Source of the DNA: Harmonia axyridis
Lineage: Eukaryota; Arthropoda; Insecta; Coleoptera; Coccinellidae
DNA: 64,000 bases
Direction: 5' to 3'
Assembly: GCF_914767665.1 (NCBI RefSeq)
Contig: NC_059501.1
Location: forward strand, 83,984,798-84,048,797
Shown here piece by piece: positions 9,801 through 23,238 of this stretch. Numbering within the stretch: position 1 is the stretch's first letter; each line of letters begins with the position of its first letter. The notes beneath the pieces were generated by a model. It made no database searches. It worked only from the letters and a program-made list of their open reading frames with translations, and was not told where the DNA came from. The translations under genes were made by a program, and so were the position numbers.

Positions 9801-12800
9801 TATGTAACGGGTGTTTTTTTTTCGAGGTATATAACTTTAAGTTGGCATTACTGTTCAATATGGCGACCGATTTAACAGCTGTCAAGTGATTTATTCTCAG
9901 TTTGGTTTGGCAATTCATCATGAATAGACTCACGCCTGAACAACGCTTGCAAATAGTGCAATTTTATTTCGAAAATAATGATTCTGTGCGGAATACGTAT
10001 CGCGCACTACGTCCACTTCTGGTTGAATGGCTACGTCAACAAACAAAACTGCCGCATTTGGAGTGAAGCTAATCCTCAAGTGTATGTCGAAACACCGTTA
10101 CATCCAGAAAAACTGACTGTTTGGTGCGCTTTATGGGCTGGTGGAATCATTGGTCCGTACTTCTTCAAAAACGATGATGGCCAGAACGTTGCAGTCAATG
10201 GTGATCGGTATAGAGCCATAATTACTAACTTTCTCATTCCTTGAACAACCATGATGTCCATGAGCTGTGGTTCCAACAAGACGGCGCAACATGTCACACA
10301 GCTCGTGCCACAATCGATTTATTGAAAGACACGTTTGGTGACCACCTAATTTCACGTTTTGGACCTGTGAATTGGCCTCCAAGATCTTGTGATTTAACAC
10401 CGCTAGACTACTTTCTGTGCGGCTATGTAAAGTCATTGGTCTATGCGGATAAGCCACAAACCCTTGACCATTTGGAAGACAAAATTCGCCGTGTTATTGC
10501 CGATATACGGCCACAAATGTTGGAAAAAGTCATCGAAAATTGGACGTCCAGATTGTACTACATCCGAGCCGGCCGTGGCGGTCATATGCCAGAAATCATA
10601 TTTAAAATGTAATTCCACAAGATTATCTTGCGGATAAATAAAATTCATGTCAATCGAATAATCCATCGTTGTTTTATTGCAATTTAAAGTTCTATAGCTC
10701 TAAAAAAAAACACCCTTTACTATGGGTTTTCAGTTTGAAATATCAAAGGTGCCATAGCCATATACGCCTTAAGTGGTGTAGCATAAAACAAATAATAATG
10801 ATGCAAAATGAAAATTGCGAAGTGTAGAGTGCAGACACTGCAGACTTGTAAGGGACTAAAGACAAGGAAGGATTGGCAGATAAATTTAATAGCATTTTTA
10901 AAGCAAACTTATGGCCTGTGAGTTAGTCAAAAAGCTTTAGTTGGTAGCGTAATTATTGTGTAGTAAATTGACAAAACTCACTTGAGTGATGTTATTAGTG
11001 CACAAGCCTTTGAATTGTTGCATCTTCTGCGACACAAGAAGTTTGGCCTTTCCCGAGGTCGATCTGATATAGCCAATTGCGTCTTCCGACAAGCCAGGAT
11101 TCTTCTCAAGTTCAGATTCACACTCCTCGGCCATTCGTAGCAATCTGGTCGCTTCTTGCTCGAGGATTTTGAGAAAATAGTGACCATCTTTTACCTCTGT
11201 GGGAAAAAATAGATAGTACTTCACTTTGTTCAAGATCACATCGAAGATCTTGGGGGTTATGAGGTCGAACACGGGTCTCAACAGTCCAGTTATGATCAAG
11301 TAGTCAGTGGTGAGATTCATACTGAGTGTTCTCTTCGAAATCGATTATAATGTCGGAGTAGATTATGAACATTTGGATGGGAGGTGAAGAGATTGAAAAA
11401 TGAGATGCAATGACAATCACATGCTTTGACAGGCATCAATTACAGGCAAGGGACATAGAAAATTAGAATTTGCATAATGATCATTGTATTTTTTTTTTTT
11501 TTGAGATAAGAGTTATATCTGATATGATGCTTCAGATAAAATAAATTGAAGATATTGATTATAAGTTGATTCATCAAATTGAACGAAAAGGAAAAGTTTT
11601 ACAGGCGGATCTTTCATCACAATCTCACTTTTGTTTTTCAAGATAGGAAATCAAGATAATATATTCTGTGATTATCATAATTAGTTTCAAAATGTTAGAT
11701 TAGGAATAGTTCACAATGGTCTATGATTTTTTTTAGAAATTGTACAGTGCATCCCATTTTGGGTGAGACAGCCAGGTTTCTCGCTTGTTAGTTAAGATAG
11801 AGCCTTGCGGTTTTCACGTTCCTGTCCTACTTTTTCGTGAAACTCAAGTTGGTCTAATCAGATTTTGCACAACTGTTTCCGTTCAAGAGATACAGGACGA
11901 TTTTGGAAATTGATACTTTTCGGACACCACCTTTATCTCCGAAGTTATTAGAAATAATGCTAAGGTAAAAACTACGTCTGAATCAGAATTTTGCGTAGAA
12001 TCCAGTGGCGTACTCAATATTTTTTTTCGGGGTATGGTTTTGAAGATTCAACACAAACTTATATTTTTTTTAATGGAACACCATGTGTATCATTACTTCG
12101 TTGAATTCGTTATTTTTTTCCCTTCAAAATGATATATGACACTATGTAGGTAGGATGTTCAGAAATGTTAAAAAAAACACTAAAACATCAAATAATGATG
12201 ATTTTTTGTTAATGGGCAATGGATTTCCCATAGAAAAGAAGAATCAATAATGATAACAATAATTTATAGCGATGACAGCTAGATCAGATTGGTTTTTTCC
12301 CTCCAATGCCTACTTGATAAAACAATGCTCCCAAATGCATAGTAGCCATAATAACAACAAGGATGTTTGTGTCATCAATGACCTACTACTTTTAAAAATC
12401 GAAAGTAATAATCCTCTTATTGAAACATAGAAAATTCATGGCCCATTTACAAAAAAATCATTATTATTTGACGTTTTAGTGTTTTTTTAACATTTCTGAA
12501 CATCCTACCTACATAGGACAATCATTCTGAAGGGAAGAAAATAACGAATTCAACGAAGTAATGATATATAGGGTGTTCCATTAAAAACAAATATAGGTTT
12601 GTGTTGAATCTTCAAAACCATACCCCGAAAAAAAATTGAGTACGCCACTGGATTCTACGCAGAATTCTGATTCAAACGTAGTTTTCAGCTCAGCATTATT
12701 TCTAATAATTTCGGAGATAAAGGAGGGGTCCGAAAAGTATCAATTTCCAAAATCACCCTGTACCTTTTGAACGGAAACAGTTATGCAGAATCTGATTAGA

Positions 12801-15800
12801 CCAACTTGAGTTTCACGAAAAAGTAGGACAGGAACGTGAAAACCGCAAGGCTCTATCTTAAATAACAAAGCGAGAAACCTGGCTGTCTCACCCAAAATGG
12901 GATGCACTGTACAGTGTTAGTTCCAATCTTAGGAACTTTTCGTTCTGTGGACCATCTCTGGAGAAAATTAGTAAATTATATAAACGCAAAATTATTGCGA
13001 TTGATAATCAAACACCGAATAGAGAACAATAATAATTTTTTCTATGCTCACCTTCTCGATCGGTAACCGAATCATCAAGAATCTCTATGACTTCAACTTC
13101 TATGGTCTTCCCGTTCTCCTTGGAATGGCCGTTAACTTCGTCTTTAAGGACAGGAACTGTATTGCTTTTAGGCATGCCAGGCTCGCTAATCTTCCTGGTA
13201 TTTATAATTGGTAATTGAGCTCTAAACTCTGGTCTCAGATGTCTCAAAACAGGCAGTACGGGCGAACTCGTACTTTGTTTCATACAGGCAGCGTCATCTG
13301 TGGTGTCACCCAGCAACTTATCGGACATAGACACAGAATGCTTTCCATTCGAGCTGTCATCTTTCCTATCGCTATCAGATTCCGAGACCCGGCTTATTTG
13401 GCGTTTTTTCACGAAAAATCCTTGAGCAAGGGCCCCAGGCCCATATAGCCTCTCCACTCTCTGCTGTATGAACGATTTCGTCTCCTGGCTTTGGGCCTTT
13501 ATGGTTTCTGTGGTTTCGTAAGTCTGTTTCTGTATCACCGTTTTCATCACCTTACTGTCAAACGAACTAATGTACTTTCCGTTCATAGAATTGTGAGTCT
13601 TTTCGTAACACACGTCCACGGCATCCTTCGATATGAACTTACTGGAGTATCTGGCCTCTTTACTGCAGTAAGACTCGATGGTGTTGGTAGTACTGTAAAA
13701 CTCCTGATCTGTCATGTTTGAACCTGTCAATTTCGATCTGTTAGGGAGGGGTACTAGGTTAGGGGGCGATAGGAGGTTGTTTAACACCGTGTATGGTTGC
13801 GTCAGATTTTTTGTGTCTGGACGTTGGGGTGAAGCATCTCTGGATTTTGACAATCGTACAGGGTCGTAGTTGGTTATTGTTGAGTATCCGTTTACTGTAC
13901 AGGCAAGGCTCAGGTAAGATGGCAGGTGAGGTTCTGGAGTGCTCGATAGAATGCTGGTACTTAGGAGGGTCCCTGTCGATGATTGTTCTGACCACTCTAC
14001 AAAAGGAAATAAAGAACATTAGGAAACTATTCGAAGTAATTTTTTTCATTTGCAGTTGGAAACCGTCTACCTAGTAGTTGACAATTTTTGGGAAAACTAG
14101 TTTATAGTGTTTATTAGGATCTATTTAATTTCACATTTTCTTGAATTTCTCGACATTTCCTCTAAAGATGTGCCTCAAAATATCATGGCTTCTTTTGTGA
14201 CGCCACAATTTGTAAATCAAAAACTTGCGGTTGAAATTTCAAGGAATGATAATTGAAATTTCAGAAGTACTATTTTTTGGTTCAAATTCGAGTTAAAAAA
14301 GTGTCTGTCTGTGTGTCTCTAAATCTTTGGAACGGTCTCAACTTCTACAATTCTTAACGCATTTTGATGAAATTTTGTATAGAAATCTTGTAAGGGCTTT
14401 AGATGGATTTTCAGATCTTCCAGATATAAATTGCGCGTTTAGAAGCAAACGTGAAAATCTTGGGATATCCATATCTCGCGATTTTGGTGAAATTTGAGAT
14501 ATTTGTGAGTGGGTCAATTGGGATTTAAGCTTCACTCATGCGCAAACGAGATATTCCCCAGATCTCAATATTGCGTATTGTACTGATCCATTTCGCAAGA
14601 ATTTTTGAATTTTTAAATGTTTCCACTCTTTGCAGTATAGAGATTTCGATGAAATTTGGTACTTTAAATTTTAGAAATCCCATTGCCACACCATTTGGTA
14701 GTGTATAATGTTTAAAGGTTGACACTTTTGAAAAATTGTGCTTTAGTATGGTAAAAAATGTAAAAAAAAAACAAAGAAGCTAATTGCTTAACACAAATAA
14801 ATAACCCTAGATTTGTTTATATATTCATTCGAAGAACAGCGTTGCCAATTCAGATATACGAGGCGTGTATATTAATGAAATTCACCATAATTTCTTGGAA
14901 ATTGAATCAATTAGCATTCTTACGAAACTGTAATCCAAATCAGTTAAACAATTAAAACATAAAAGGAGAAGTATTCGCTGTTAGTGTTTCGTAGACGTCT
15001 ATAATGCTGGAATATTGTTTGTTTTTATTACCAATTTTTATTGAAGTTAATTGATAACTGATATATAAAAGGATTCTTAGAAAAAACCAATAATAAATAT
15101 TGTATGTTCGTTATGATGAAATACTGTATGTCTATTGAAAGATATCTTTTTTGGAATTACCCATATCCAATACAATTATAATCACAGTACCTGTTCTGTC
15201 TGTTGTTACCATAAACCGATTTCCCCCTGTATAAAAAAACACAAACTTATGATGCTTTGATCCTGATAAAGAAAAATAATATCGCATAAACCAAATAAAC
15301 AATAAAACCAGAGAAAGATCATACTGAGATCGAATAAACTTTCATTGTTCTGAATGTGAAAACAAACACTGATAACATCTGGCTGTTATACGACGTATTT
15401 GATGATTAATCGATTCCAATAATTCAAATAAGTTTTGAAAAACTCACTCGTTTGCAAATACCAACTTTTTTCAACTCCTACGCTTACACCTTGTTAGTAT
15501 TTTCAAACAAATCGCCCACTTTTCGACTCATTCGCGAATTGGATCAAGTTCTACGCCCAAGGTTCGAATCGAACGCGATTTATTCCAATACGCCTGTACG
15601 GAGTGCGAATTGATAAATGCGGTAACAAAAAACGCGATCAACATATTTGATTAGATTTGAAAATCTAGGGACTTTTTATGTTTGCCCATAGAGTAACCCA
15701 TCAAATTCCATAATCCACAGATTAATTTTAAAAACGTCAAATTGACAAATGAACATAGAAATATCAATAGATGCGATATTCTACAGACATCAAATTGACA

Positions 15801-17310
15801 AATGATCATAGAGGGCAAGGCACGCACCGAAATATCAATTGTCCCTTCGAGAGGCAATAAATTTTAATAGATACAATGTCAACCACTTATCGAACCCTTG
15901 AACTACAACGTTATTTAACGGATAGGAATTAATGCTCATCTGAGCATCAACGATTAATACTATTGTACGAATAAATCGCTGAACTGAAACACTAACTGTA
16001 CACGGCGGAGTCAACATAGAATATTGAACTTTTAGCTGCTGATGGCATAAGGAAACACAACACCACAAACGTGCATCAAACCCAATAAAGTCGACAATCT
16101 TTTATGGTTCTAATGAATTTCATTCGAAATTGAGGCGTAGAACGGGCATCTCTATGGGTTCTGATTAAACCTTAGTTGATTATAAGATAATCTGGGATTA
16201 TCCTGCTAATTCCAGGCACGTAAAAAAGAAAACAGAGAATGATAGGGACAATTTGTGGTGGTGTTTTATAAACAAACATTTCTGTGGTGTCTGTTTCGAC
16301 GATTTAGACACGTTTGAGTGTCGAAAAAGAGATACGCTGGCCAGATGTATCGCAGGGCCGTACTGATGTGAGGTGGAGGCAACACACCTGTTTTTAAAAT
16401 ATCTATTTTCGTTCATCTTTAAATTTAACCCATTATTATACATTCCAATTTTGAAGGTGGACATCTGAGAGAAATTCGAGGTTGGAAACCACAGAATTAC
16501 TGTCAAAACGCGATTACAATTGAACCACAGATACAATGGAAGATCAATCATAGATACTTACCCATAGACAATGCTTGAATGAAATGATATGCTTCATCCA
16601 TAGAAAATAATACTTAAATATTCAAATTAAACCAAAAAGAAGTTACAGAAATCTGCACTAAAACAAGCATCATAGAGTTTTGTTACTAGAAGCAAGAAAA
16701 AGGTAAAACCAAACCACTCTATCACATGACATGGTTGAAATGTTCAGAGTTAAGGTTCGTTCAGCCTACTGACAGACTTAATTCACCTATAAATCTGAAA
16801 TGAATGAAAAAGATAACCAAAAACGCATGCCATTACTTTCTAACTAAACTACAGAAAAAAAAAAGAAGAAAGAGATCATAGAAAAGACACCCAGAAAGCA
16901 CAATTTCTACCTGCTGTCTCGACCGATGCCTCCATGTCAATCGAGCAAGAGCCAATGGAGTCCACCGATTTTTCCATCATGGCAGGTGCTCTGTCATCTG
17001 GGGGGTTGGCAGCAGTGCTACCAGGGGTGGGGGTCGTCGAAACCGCAGCAGCGCATGGCGTGTCGTTATCTACGACCCTGGCGGTCAAGGGCTGCCTCAG
17101 GGGAACCTCTTGGTCCCGCTTTTTTATCGAAGATTTTTTGCGCACCAGTGAGCGTCGTTTTGAGACGCTGGAACGGCGCAGAATCGGCGAGTTTGCGTCG
17201 AGGGGAGGATTTGGGGAGATGGGACAGGGTCGACGAGCCGGCACTGGCGAAGTGGGTATCCTGGTGACTCCGAGGAGCAGTACCGAAGAGCAGTCTTGGG
17301 GAAGGTCACT
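6877..17310 (-). CDS. vlc: DLGAP/GKAP family scaffold protein (vulcan-like), 3' five exons; N-terminus not located
   Basis: Discs-large-associated proteins link MAGUK scaffolds to the cytoskeleton at synapses and junctions. Exons in transcript order: about 17310-16911, 13996-13052, 11196-10982, 8293-8162, 7098-6877; all junctions from 16911 onward keep phase (1,1,0,0). Exon 13052-13996 contains VERLYGPGALAQGFF. The GKAP C-terminal domain spans the next two exons (GHYFLKILEQEATRLLRMAE ... MQQFKGLCTNNI, then GFWDMVMLQV ... KKNNWQE). The last exon has a charged Glu/Arg/Lys helix and ends IEIYVAETS. Vertebrate DLGAPs end IEIYVPEAQTRL, a PDZ ligand, and that tail is missing. The 5' end of the first listed exon is uncertain (candidate acceptors between 17250 and 17320) and it has no in-frame ATG at its start, so upstream coding exons are expected. 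Mars/HURP is the alternative; the C-terminal domain fits vulcan better. Confidence 0.85.
7154..7616. mobile_element. Fold-back element / MITE with ~195 bp inverted arms
   Basis: The left arm (7154 to about 7347) reads as the reverse complement of the right arm (about 7420-7616). Paired landmarks are aatacgttctattagtg with cactaatagagcgtatt, gacgtcacacaccgccattt with aaatggtggtgtgtgacgtc, and gacagaaggaacgag with ctcgttccttctgtc. The unpaired loop is about 75 bp. It carries no ORF, and lies in the last DLGAP intron (7099-8161). No clear target duplication was recognised. Confidence 0.85.
8590..9804 (+). pseudogene. Decayed mariner transposon (DD34D transposase relic)
   Basis: Translating 8780-9715 with frame changes gives a mariner transposase: helix-turn-helix end, CDEKWVHYDNP around the first catalytic Asp, QHDNAQPHVA (second Asp) and YSPDVAPSDYHLF, with 34 residues between the second and third Asp (the D of APSD). 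Stop codons interrupt it near 8800, 9008, 9045 and 9278; 9305-9715 is the longest intact piece. The 3' end runs to about 9804 (cggcggaagcaaagttgcac). The 5' terminal repeat was not recognised, so the left limit is approximate. It lies in DLGAP intron 8294-10981 on the strand opposite to the gene and cannot encode an active enzyme. Confidence 0.8.
9807..10717 (+). mobile_element. DD41D mariner-like element, copy 1, internally deleted
   Basis: Terminal inverted repeats start acgggtgttttttttt (9807) and end aaaaaaaaacaccctt (10717); the element is flanked by TA on both sides (9805-9806, 10718-10719). The transposase starts at 9920 (MNRLTPEQRLQIVQFYFENN) but jumps after YRALRP to HFWLNGYVNKQN, losing most of the DNA-binding region and the SDEAHFW catalytic Asp. 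After IGPYFFK ... YRAIITNFLIP a 4 bp deletion near 10224 breaks the frame; it resumes at LWFQQDGATCHTA ... CDLTPLDYF and ends at 10612. Counting from the Asp of QQDG to the Asp of TPLD gives 41 intervening residues, so the family is DD41D. It sits in DLGAP intron 8294-10981. Confidence 0.88.
11745..12909. mobile_element. Large fold-back element (~1.17 kb, ~477 bp inverted arms) flanked by TA
   Basis: Left arm 11745 to about 12222 is the reverse complement of about 12433-12909; the ends are cagtgcatcccattttgggt and acccaaaatgggatgcactg. TA occurs immediately outside both ends (11743-11744 and 12910-12911), consistent with a TA target-site duplication. The unpaired centre is about 210 bp and has no ORF. 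It lies in DLGAP intron 11197-13051. The long arms would form a strong hairpin in the pre-mRNA. No transposase remains, so its superfamily is inferred only from the TA flanks. Confidence 0.87.
13997..16910. other. DLGAP intron; no gene recognised
   Basis: AT-rich intron sequence between the exons ending 16911 and starting 13996. The part 14280-14750 has loose repeats of tttcgatgaaatttggtac type, resembling degraded repetitive DNA. Open frames here are short and have no recognisable similarity. No splice-consistent extra exon was needed: the flanking exons join in phase (ETA-E-WSEQSS). Confidence 0.5.
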
Positions 17311-20300
17311 ATCACCAAATACAGATGTTAGATTTAGTTCAACGGTAAAGGGTGTTAACAAGCAAGCTCAAGCTGCGTGCGGAAAAATAACCAGAAGGGA
17401 AAGAAACAGGCAGAAGAGGCATAGAAAAGAAGTGCTACACTATAGAATTGTATTTTTACGGACGCTTTGAGTATTGATGTTTATCTTTGGTTGGTACGTC
17501 GGTTTGAACAGATGACATGATATTAGACTTGATTGGTTAAAACCATAGACAAATTACTACACTTATTGGGGTAAAACCATAGAGAAGCTACTACTCTTGT
17601 GTATGGTTAGAGCAAGGAAGATTGCATTTTGATGACTTGAAACAATAACTATTGAGAAAATAGGAGCAAATGGAATAAAGACCTTTATTATTATTATTAA
17701 ATACCTCAAATTTTCCCTTTGATTTATTGTTTCAACTTTCATTACAGAATACAGTAAAAAAAAACATTTTTTTTCATATCTGCATTATAATCCTTGCTCT
17801 AAAAATTAGGAAAGTACTGAACTGAGGTAGCAGTTTCTGAGTGCTCGTTCATTCAGACCCCAATTGCGTCCTTAGAGATCACAGAACGTTTTATAGGTAT
17901 ACGTGGTCTACAAGCGCTCAAAAGCTGCTGACTCATTGCTCATTTTTTACTTTTTATTTCGAATAAGATTTTCTGGCATTTTAGTCGAGTTTACTAGACT
18001 AAAATTGTTACAGAATTTTAGTTTCTCATATTTTTTCATTTGATGAATAGCAGAATAGCTAAGAATTTCCATTGAACACGACAATTGATGCAATTTTTAA
18101 CCTCATAGACAAATATAATTTGAATCATGTCAGCTTTTCAGAATATACCAAACACAAATGTCAATATACCAAAAGCGCAGGTATTTGAAAAATGTAGTCT
18201 CACTAATCTTCAAACTTTTATAACCAAGCTTATACGTGGGTAAAGCAGAGTTATAAAACTCATAGTTGAAATTTTCTAGGGTTTTACTTCGAAATATTCT
18301 AATCAGTTTTTATTCTACGGTTCACAATCTATAGGATTTTCTTATAGTTAAATCGTGCTTTCAAAACTTTTAATAAAAGCTATATTAGAGATTGCAGAAA
18401 TGTTATCAACTATCATTTGTTTTCTTCATATGCAAAATACATGCAACAACATTTTATCCAAAAATTTCAAAGGACATTATATTTCTATGTTCAGGGGCGT
18501 GTGGTAGAAATGGTGAATTTTCCTCATTTATATTCTACGCCACTGTCATCGCCATCATTTATTTTTTTCCGCGTAATTATTGTCCTGTTTCCCAATTGTG
18601 GAGGTTGGATCAACATTTGCATTTGAAAATAAGATCATTTTGAATAATTTTATACTATTTTTTTCCTGAAAATGCGTAAGTTAGAATTCTATTTCAGATT
18701 GTTTTTTTATTGCGATGAAAATCAACAACCTCTAGATACGGTGTGTTCCATATGAATGTACTGAAGAATATTTCAACCAAAATTTCAGGAATAATCTTAG
18801 CATTATTCTTTTGGCGAGTCTTTGGTTTTCTGTAGTAAACATAACTATCAATTAGCAATGAGACTCCACGAAATTGTTCTTAAAGGAACTAGATACATAA
18901 AAAAACTCGCAAAACCATTATTTTTGACGATGAATCCGCGTTTTCTAAAAATAATCAAAGTGTCACGAGCACGAGACCTTTAGTCGCACACTCAAGATAC
19001 TTTATCTTACCCACAATACATTGTCCGCGGTATCATTTGAAACCAAGGAATTCAGCGGTATTATTTTCACACATCATGCTCGGTTCCACACAAAAACAAG
19101 CCAGAAACAACGTAAAATCATCAAATAACATCGGCAGTTCTGAGAAAAACCCAAAAGTGGATCAGTATTTCTCAAATAACTCCCAAACAGCTGCACCAAT
19201 CAAAAAATGCCTATCCTCATTCGATAGTACCAAGAATTTCAAACAAATCCTCACAGATTTGATCCAAATCCGTTCAGCGGTTTCCGAGAAAATGTTAAGT
19301 TTGACCGACCGTATCGGAAATGGGATTAGATACACAAAATCGGCAGATCACAAACACACACAAAAAACAGCGGAGCAAAGAAGATAAAAGCCAAAATGAC
19401 GCACCTCTTTATCCATTTAGTGATGAAGCGGTTGAACCGCAATCGTTTTCCCATTTTCGAATATGGGAGTAGATTAGGTATTTTCGAACGAATTGCAGGA
19501 ATAGTCAGACTGCACCTCGACTACTGACGCGTTCATGTTACGGGGTTAAGACTGATTTAGAAACTCCGGCCAGGCACAGGGACGGTATAAAGGACCTCTT
19601 TGTCCCGGCTGTTGAGGAGAGAGAGGAAAGACAGAACACTTAGAAGGTTTCAAAATGTCCAGAATTATCGGAGACCAACAATTATTCAATAAATCCCTGA
19701 TGCATCGAATCTAACAATATATTCTATGCACCTCGATCAAGGTCACCTTCAGTTTTCCAAAGATATCCGGCGTTCAAGGCATTATTGGAGGTCTAACCTA
19801 TAGCGTGGGGATACAATATCCATAAAACATGCTAATTAAATCCATAATTTTTATCACAAACAACGAATATCGTTGATTTCAATGGAAACGAGGTCGGAAA
19901 AGCACTGCGATTTTCAAAGAATATTTCATTCTATGTTCCTTTATCAAACGTAAGATGCAAGGGTTTCTATGCATCTTAATCAAACGCATAGATAAACGTC
20001 AAAATGGCAATTAACAATTTTTTTCAATGTGTTGAAAGAATAATCCTTCATGAAAAAAACTTACAGAATTCGTGAATAATAATCTTATCTTCACGTATTG
20101 AAGGAATATGCAATAAATGTATTCATTAATTCTAATTAATAGAAAATCATATTCCGAAAAATCTCCAGAAATGTATGAATGAAAGGAAGTGAGTTGAATG
20201 ATTTTTTTATCGATCATAATACATGCAAATATGTAGTAGTCAATAAGTGTAGAAAATGTGAAACTTTCTGGTCCAAAAACTATTCACTCTTCAGTTCGTC

Positions 20301-23238
20301 TAACTTGAAAACATTCTTGAGATATTAGAATCATTATTCATTTAACATATTATGAGAACATATATATATATATGAGGACATATTATGAGAAATGATAATA
20401 AATATGGCCTCTTAAAATCCGTTCTCCAAGGGAAAGTCTATGGTAAGAGAGGACCAGGAAGAAGACGTATATCATGGCTTAAAAATTTAAGGACATGGTT
20501 CTCGAAAACTACTACCGAGTTATTCAGAGCGGCCGTGAATAAAGTTATCATATCCAGGATGATCGCCAATATTCGGAACGAATAGGCACCCGAAGAAGAA
20601 GAAGATTCATTTAAGAATATTTGGTCCAAATCAGGCCACAAAAAAAAATGTATAAGTTGTGAGAATTTCCTTGGAAGAAAAAAATGTACGTAATAATAAA
20701 GGTAGGTACATGGTATAATAGACTGACATTATATTAAAACACCAATTTTCCGAGGTGTCTTAAGAAAATCTAGTATTTAGTTAGTCGTTTTTCAGTAAGC
20801 TTTAAATTTCATTGAAGATTGCCAACCAGGGAACATAGAATATGAAATCCGAAGGTTCACTGAAAATTAAGTTCAGTGCTCTCCAGCCTAGACAGTCTAT
20901 GGCCATGAGAAATAGGGAATGAGTCATGGGATTTCCCGTACGCATCTTCAAACTTGAATCTAATCCAGCCCTGTGAAATTAGCAAGTAGGAATTCCCTCT
21001 GCAGTTTATTTTTAGCTCCCCTTAAGTATTCGAATAAACTATTTCAACACGACGTCGAATCCTATGCAGATTAATCAGTGATGAAATGGCATACAGTTGG
21101 AAAATGACTGCTCGTAGAGTGTTCATTATAAACTATCTGCAACTGTTCCTAAAAACTTCCGCATGCTGCTATCAGAGAAGAATGTAGCAGACAGAATGCG
21201 TTTTTGTTGCTTTCAAATGTGATACAATGGTCATAGAAAACAGGAAATAAGATTCAATTGCCTTGCATGCGGAAAAATGACAGTAGGTCAAATGAATTAG
21301 GAAACTACAGAACACGAAAAATGATCGAGCATGAATTTCTGTGCATCTATTTCAAACTTATGTAGAATTATATTAAAGCATACTTGAAACAAGAGATAAA
21401 TTTATTGAGAACACTTGAATGTATTCCGAGTATCAATCATTAGTTTCTCCCAATAATGATTACGAACTTTCTTTTGTTGTAGGTACGGTGGGAGTGTACC
21501 TTTTGAATGATTAATTACTGTAGATTTCATTTTGGGAATATGGGGTCTTCACATTCTTTATTCAAACGTCTTTTGTATGTACAGAGGATATCTATCCAAA
21601 AAGAAATTATATTTCTTTCAAATATTTCGATAGCATAGTGCAAATCGAATAATTTTTCCGAATGTTTTAGGAATATATACCTGTACATATAGAAAAACGT
21701 TACCTGATTTTTTTGGATTATCAAATGAAAAGATTATTTACCATAATTGTAAAATAATTTTAAACTTTAATTGTTATTTATAGGTATGTTATTGAAGTTG
21801 AAAAATGTATGTTATTAGAGAGGAACACAATAATTAAGTCTTTCAATAAAAAAGTAAATAAGTGGACTCGCATAAACCTACATTTTGATAATGATAATCT
21901 ATCAATGATGTTTCATTTAAAACGAAATAATTTCTTATTAGAATCTACCGGTAAACTTACAACTTTTATAGCCATGATCGAAGTATGAAACAATTTTCTA
22001 CTATGATTATTTTCAGGAATGATTGCATAAAAAATTAGTATTCTAGAATGCTTGAAACAGGTGTGAAAATATTGCACCTCGGTTCCCCTTAAGGAATTTA
22101 AGCGGATGACTGGTTTAATTATATCGAATCTAAAAAGAATTATTTATTTTTCCGAGAATTAATGTGCAAAATTCCATAAAATAATTTTTTAAACTCGTAA
22201 TCATATAATTAAACAAAATTGCAATCTAGAACGATACTTAGACGAGTGTGGGACGTCAGTAACTGAAAGTGTGAATTTCTTAACTTATGAATCTTGACCC
22301 CAATCTCATTTACGAGATCTGTTCGGATAAATCTTCAAAACAGTTAGGAAGAATGCAGTTGATGCATAATACATACAGTTATAGCATCTTTACCTTTCAA
22401 GGCGTGCACTCACTAGAAAGTATGTTTTTTAAAGCACTATGAAATTTTTTGGCGGCTATAACGAAATGTAAACAATAAGTATACCGCTTAATTTCAATAG
22501 GCTATCAAAAAAACTATCACTAACCGAAAGATAGGTGAACATGCATCAAACTGTGTGAAAGAGGTTACCGCAGTAACCACTCATGAAGAACTAGGAGTTC
22601 ATTTGTAGTCTGGCAGAAAATATGTTAAAGGTCATTGAGAAAGGAGATTAGCAGTGAAAAACTCAATTAGATGCAATTAATACTATCACCCGTTACAGTC
22701 GAAAAACATTCAACTTACGATTCGTTTAAAGTTGATATTACTTCAGATCAACACAATTATTTCGCCGGAAACTTTGAATACGTTTAACAGATAGTTTTTC
22801 AAAATGATAAAGCACTATTAAAACTAAAATACAATCTTAGTTCGATCTCTAGCCATGTCAACTACAATTTGGTTCGGATTCGGTACAAATGTCAAACGGG
22901 TTCGGTCAAATTTTTCACTTGCCATTTCCATTTGACATAACCCTAGCAAAAATTCAAACAACAATGTTGCCAACCATAGAAATTGAAGTATCGTGCGATT
23001 ACTATTAATAAAATCGATTAATTTATGTTATGATTGAATTATTTGAAATATAAATAATTGAGAAAATAATTCATATGGCGAATTTTCTAATCACGGAACT
23101 TCTTACAATAGACATAGAACATTCAAAATCACAGAACTATTTGAAAAAGACATAGAACATCAACTTCCTCACAAATTTAAATTCAAAAATTTTTCCCCCC
23201 GAAATAAATATTGATAAGTTGTTTTCTTTCGAGCTAAA
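17311..23238. other. Interval upstream of known DLGAP exons; mostly featureless
   Basis: Probably DLGAP 5' intron and intergenic DNA, since at least one upstream coding exon of that gene must lie in this direction. I could not identify it. A slightly GC-richer block at 18960-19640 contains tataaagg near 19585 on the plus strand and repeat-like text around 19260-19300, but no supported exon. The only recognisable element is the LINE remnant at 20370-20610. Confidence 0.4.
20370..20610 (+). mobile_element. 5'-truncated non-LTR retrotransposon, 3' end of reverse transcriptase ORF
   Basis: The frame 20385-20585 encodes LQGKVYGKRGPGRRR, SWLKNLRTWF, LFRAAVNK and MIANIRNE, the C-terminal tail typical of insect LINE polyproteins (the GKRGxGRR ... 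SWLKNxRxW ... IANxR pattern). It ends at a stop followed by a purine tract with agaagaagaag. The rest of the element upstream is absent, as usual for 5'-truncated insertions. The left limit is arbitrary because no target duplication was identified. Confidence 0.7.

Noticed and set aside
13215..14074. Plus-strand frames opposite the DLGAP exon
   Set aside because: Shadow frames; the minus strand encodes a continuous 315-codon DLGAP segment with matching phases.
15540..15580. tRNA B-box-like ggttcgaatc
   Set aside because: No A-box or cloverleaf can be drawn at the right distance; the match is by chance.
16926..17470. Plus-strand open frames of 113 and 178 codons
   Set aside because: They are antisense to the GC-rich DLGAP exon; the minus strand has the in-phase splice sites.
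19037..19387. 116-codon plus-strand frame
   Set aside because: Contains a phrase common in insect repeats (ccgttcagcggtttccgag) and no known domain.
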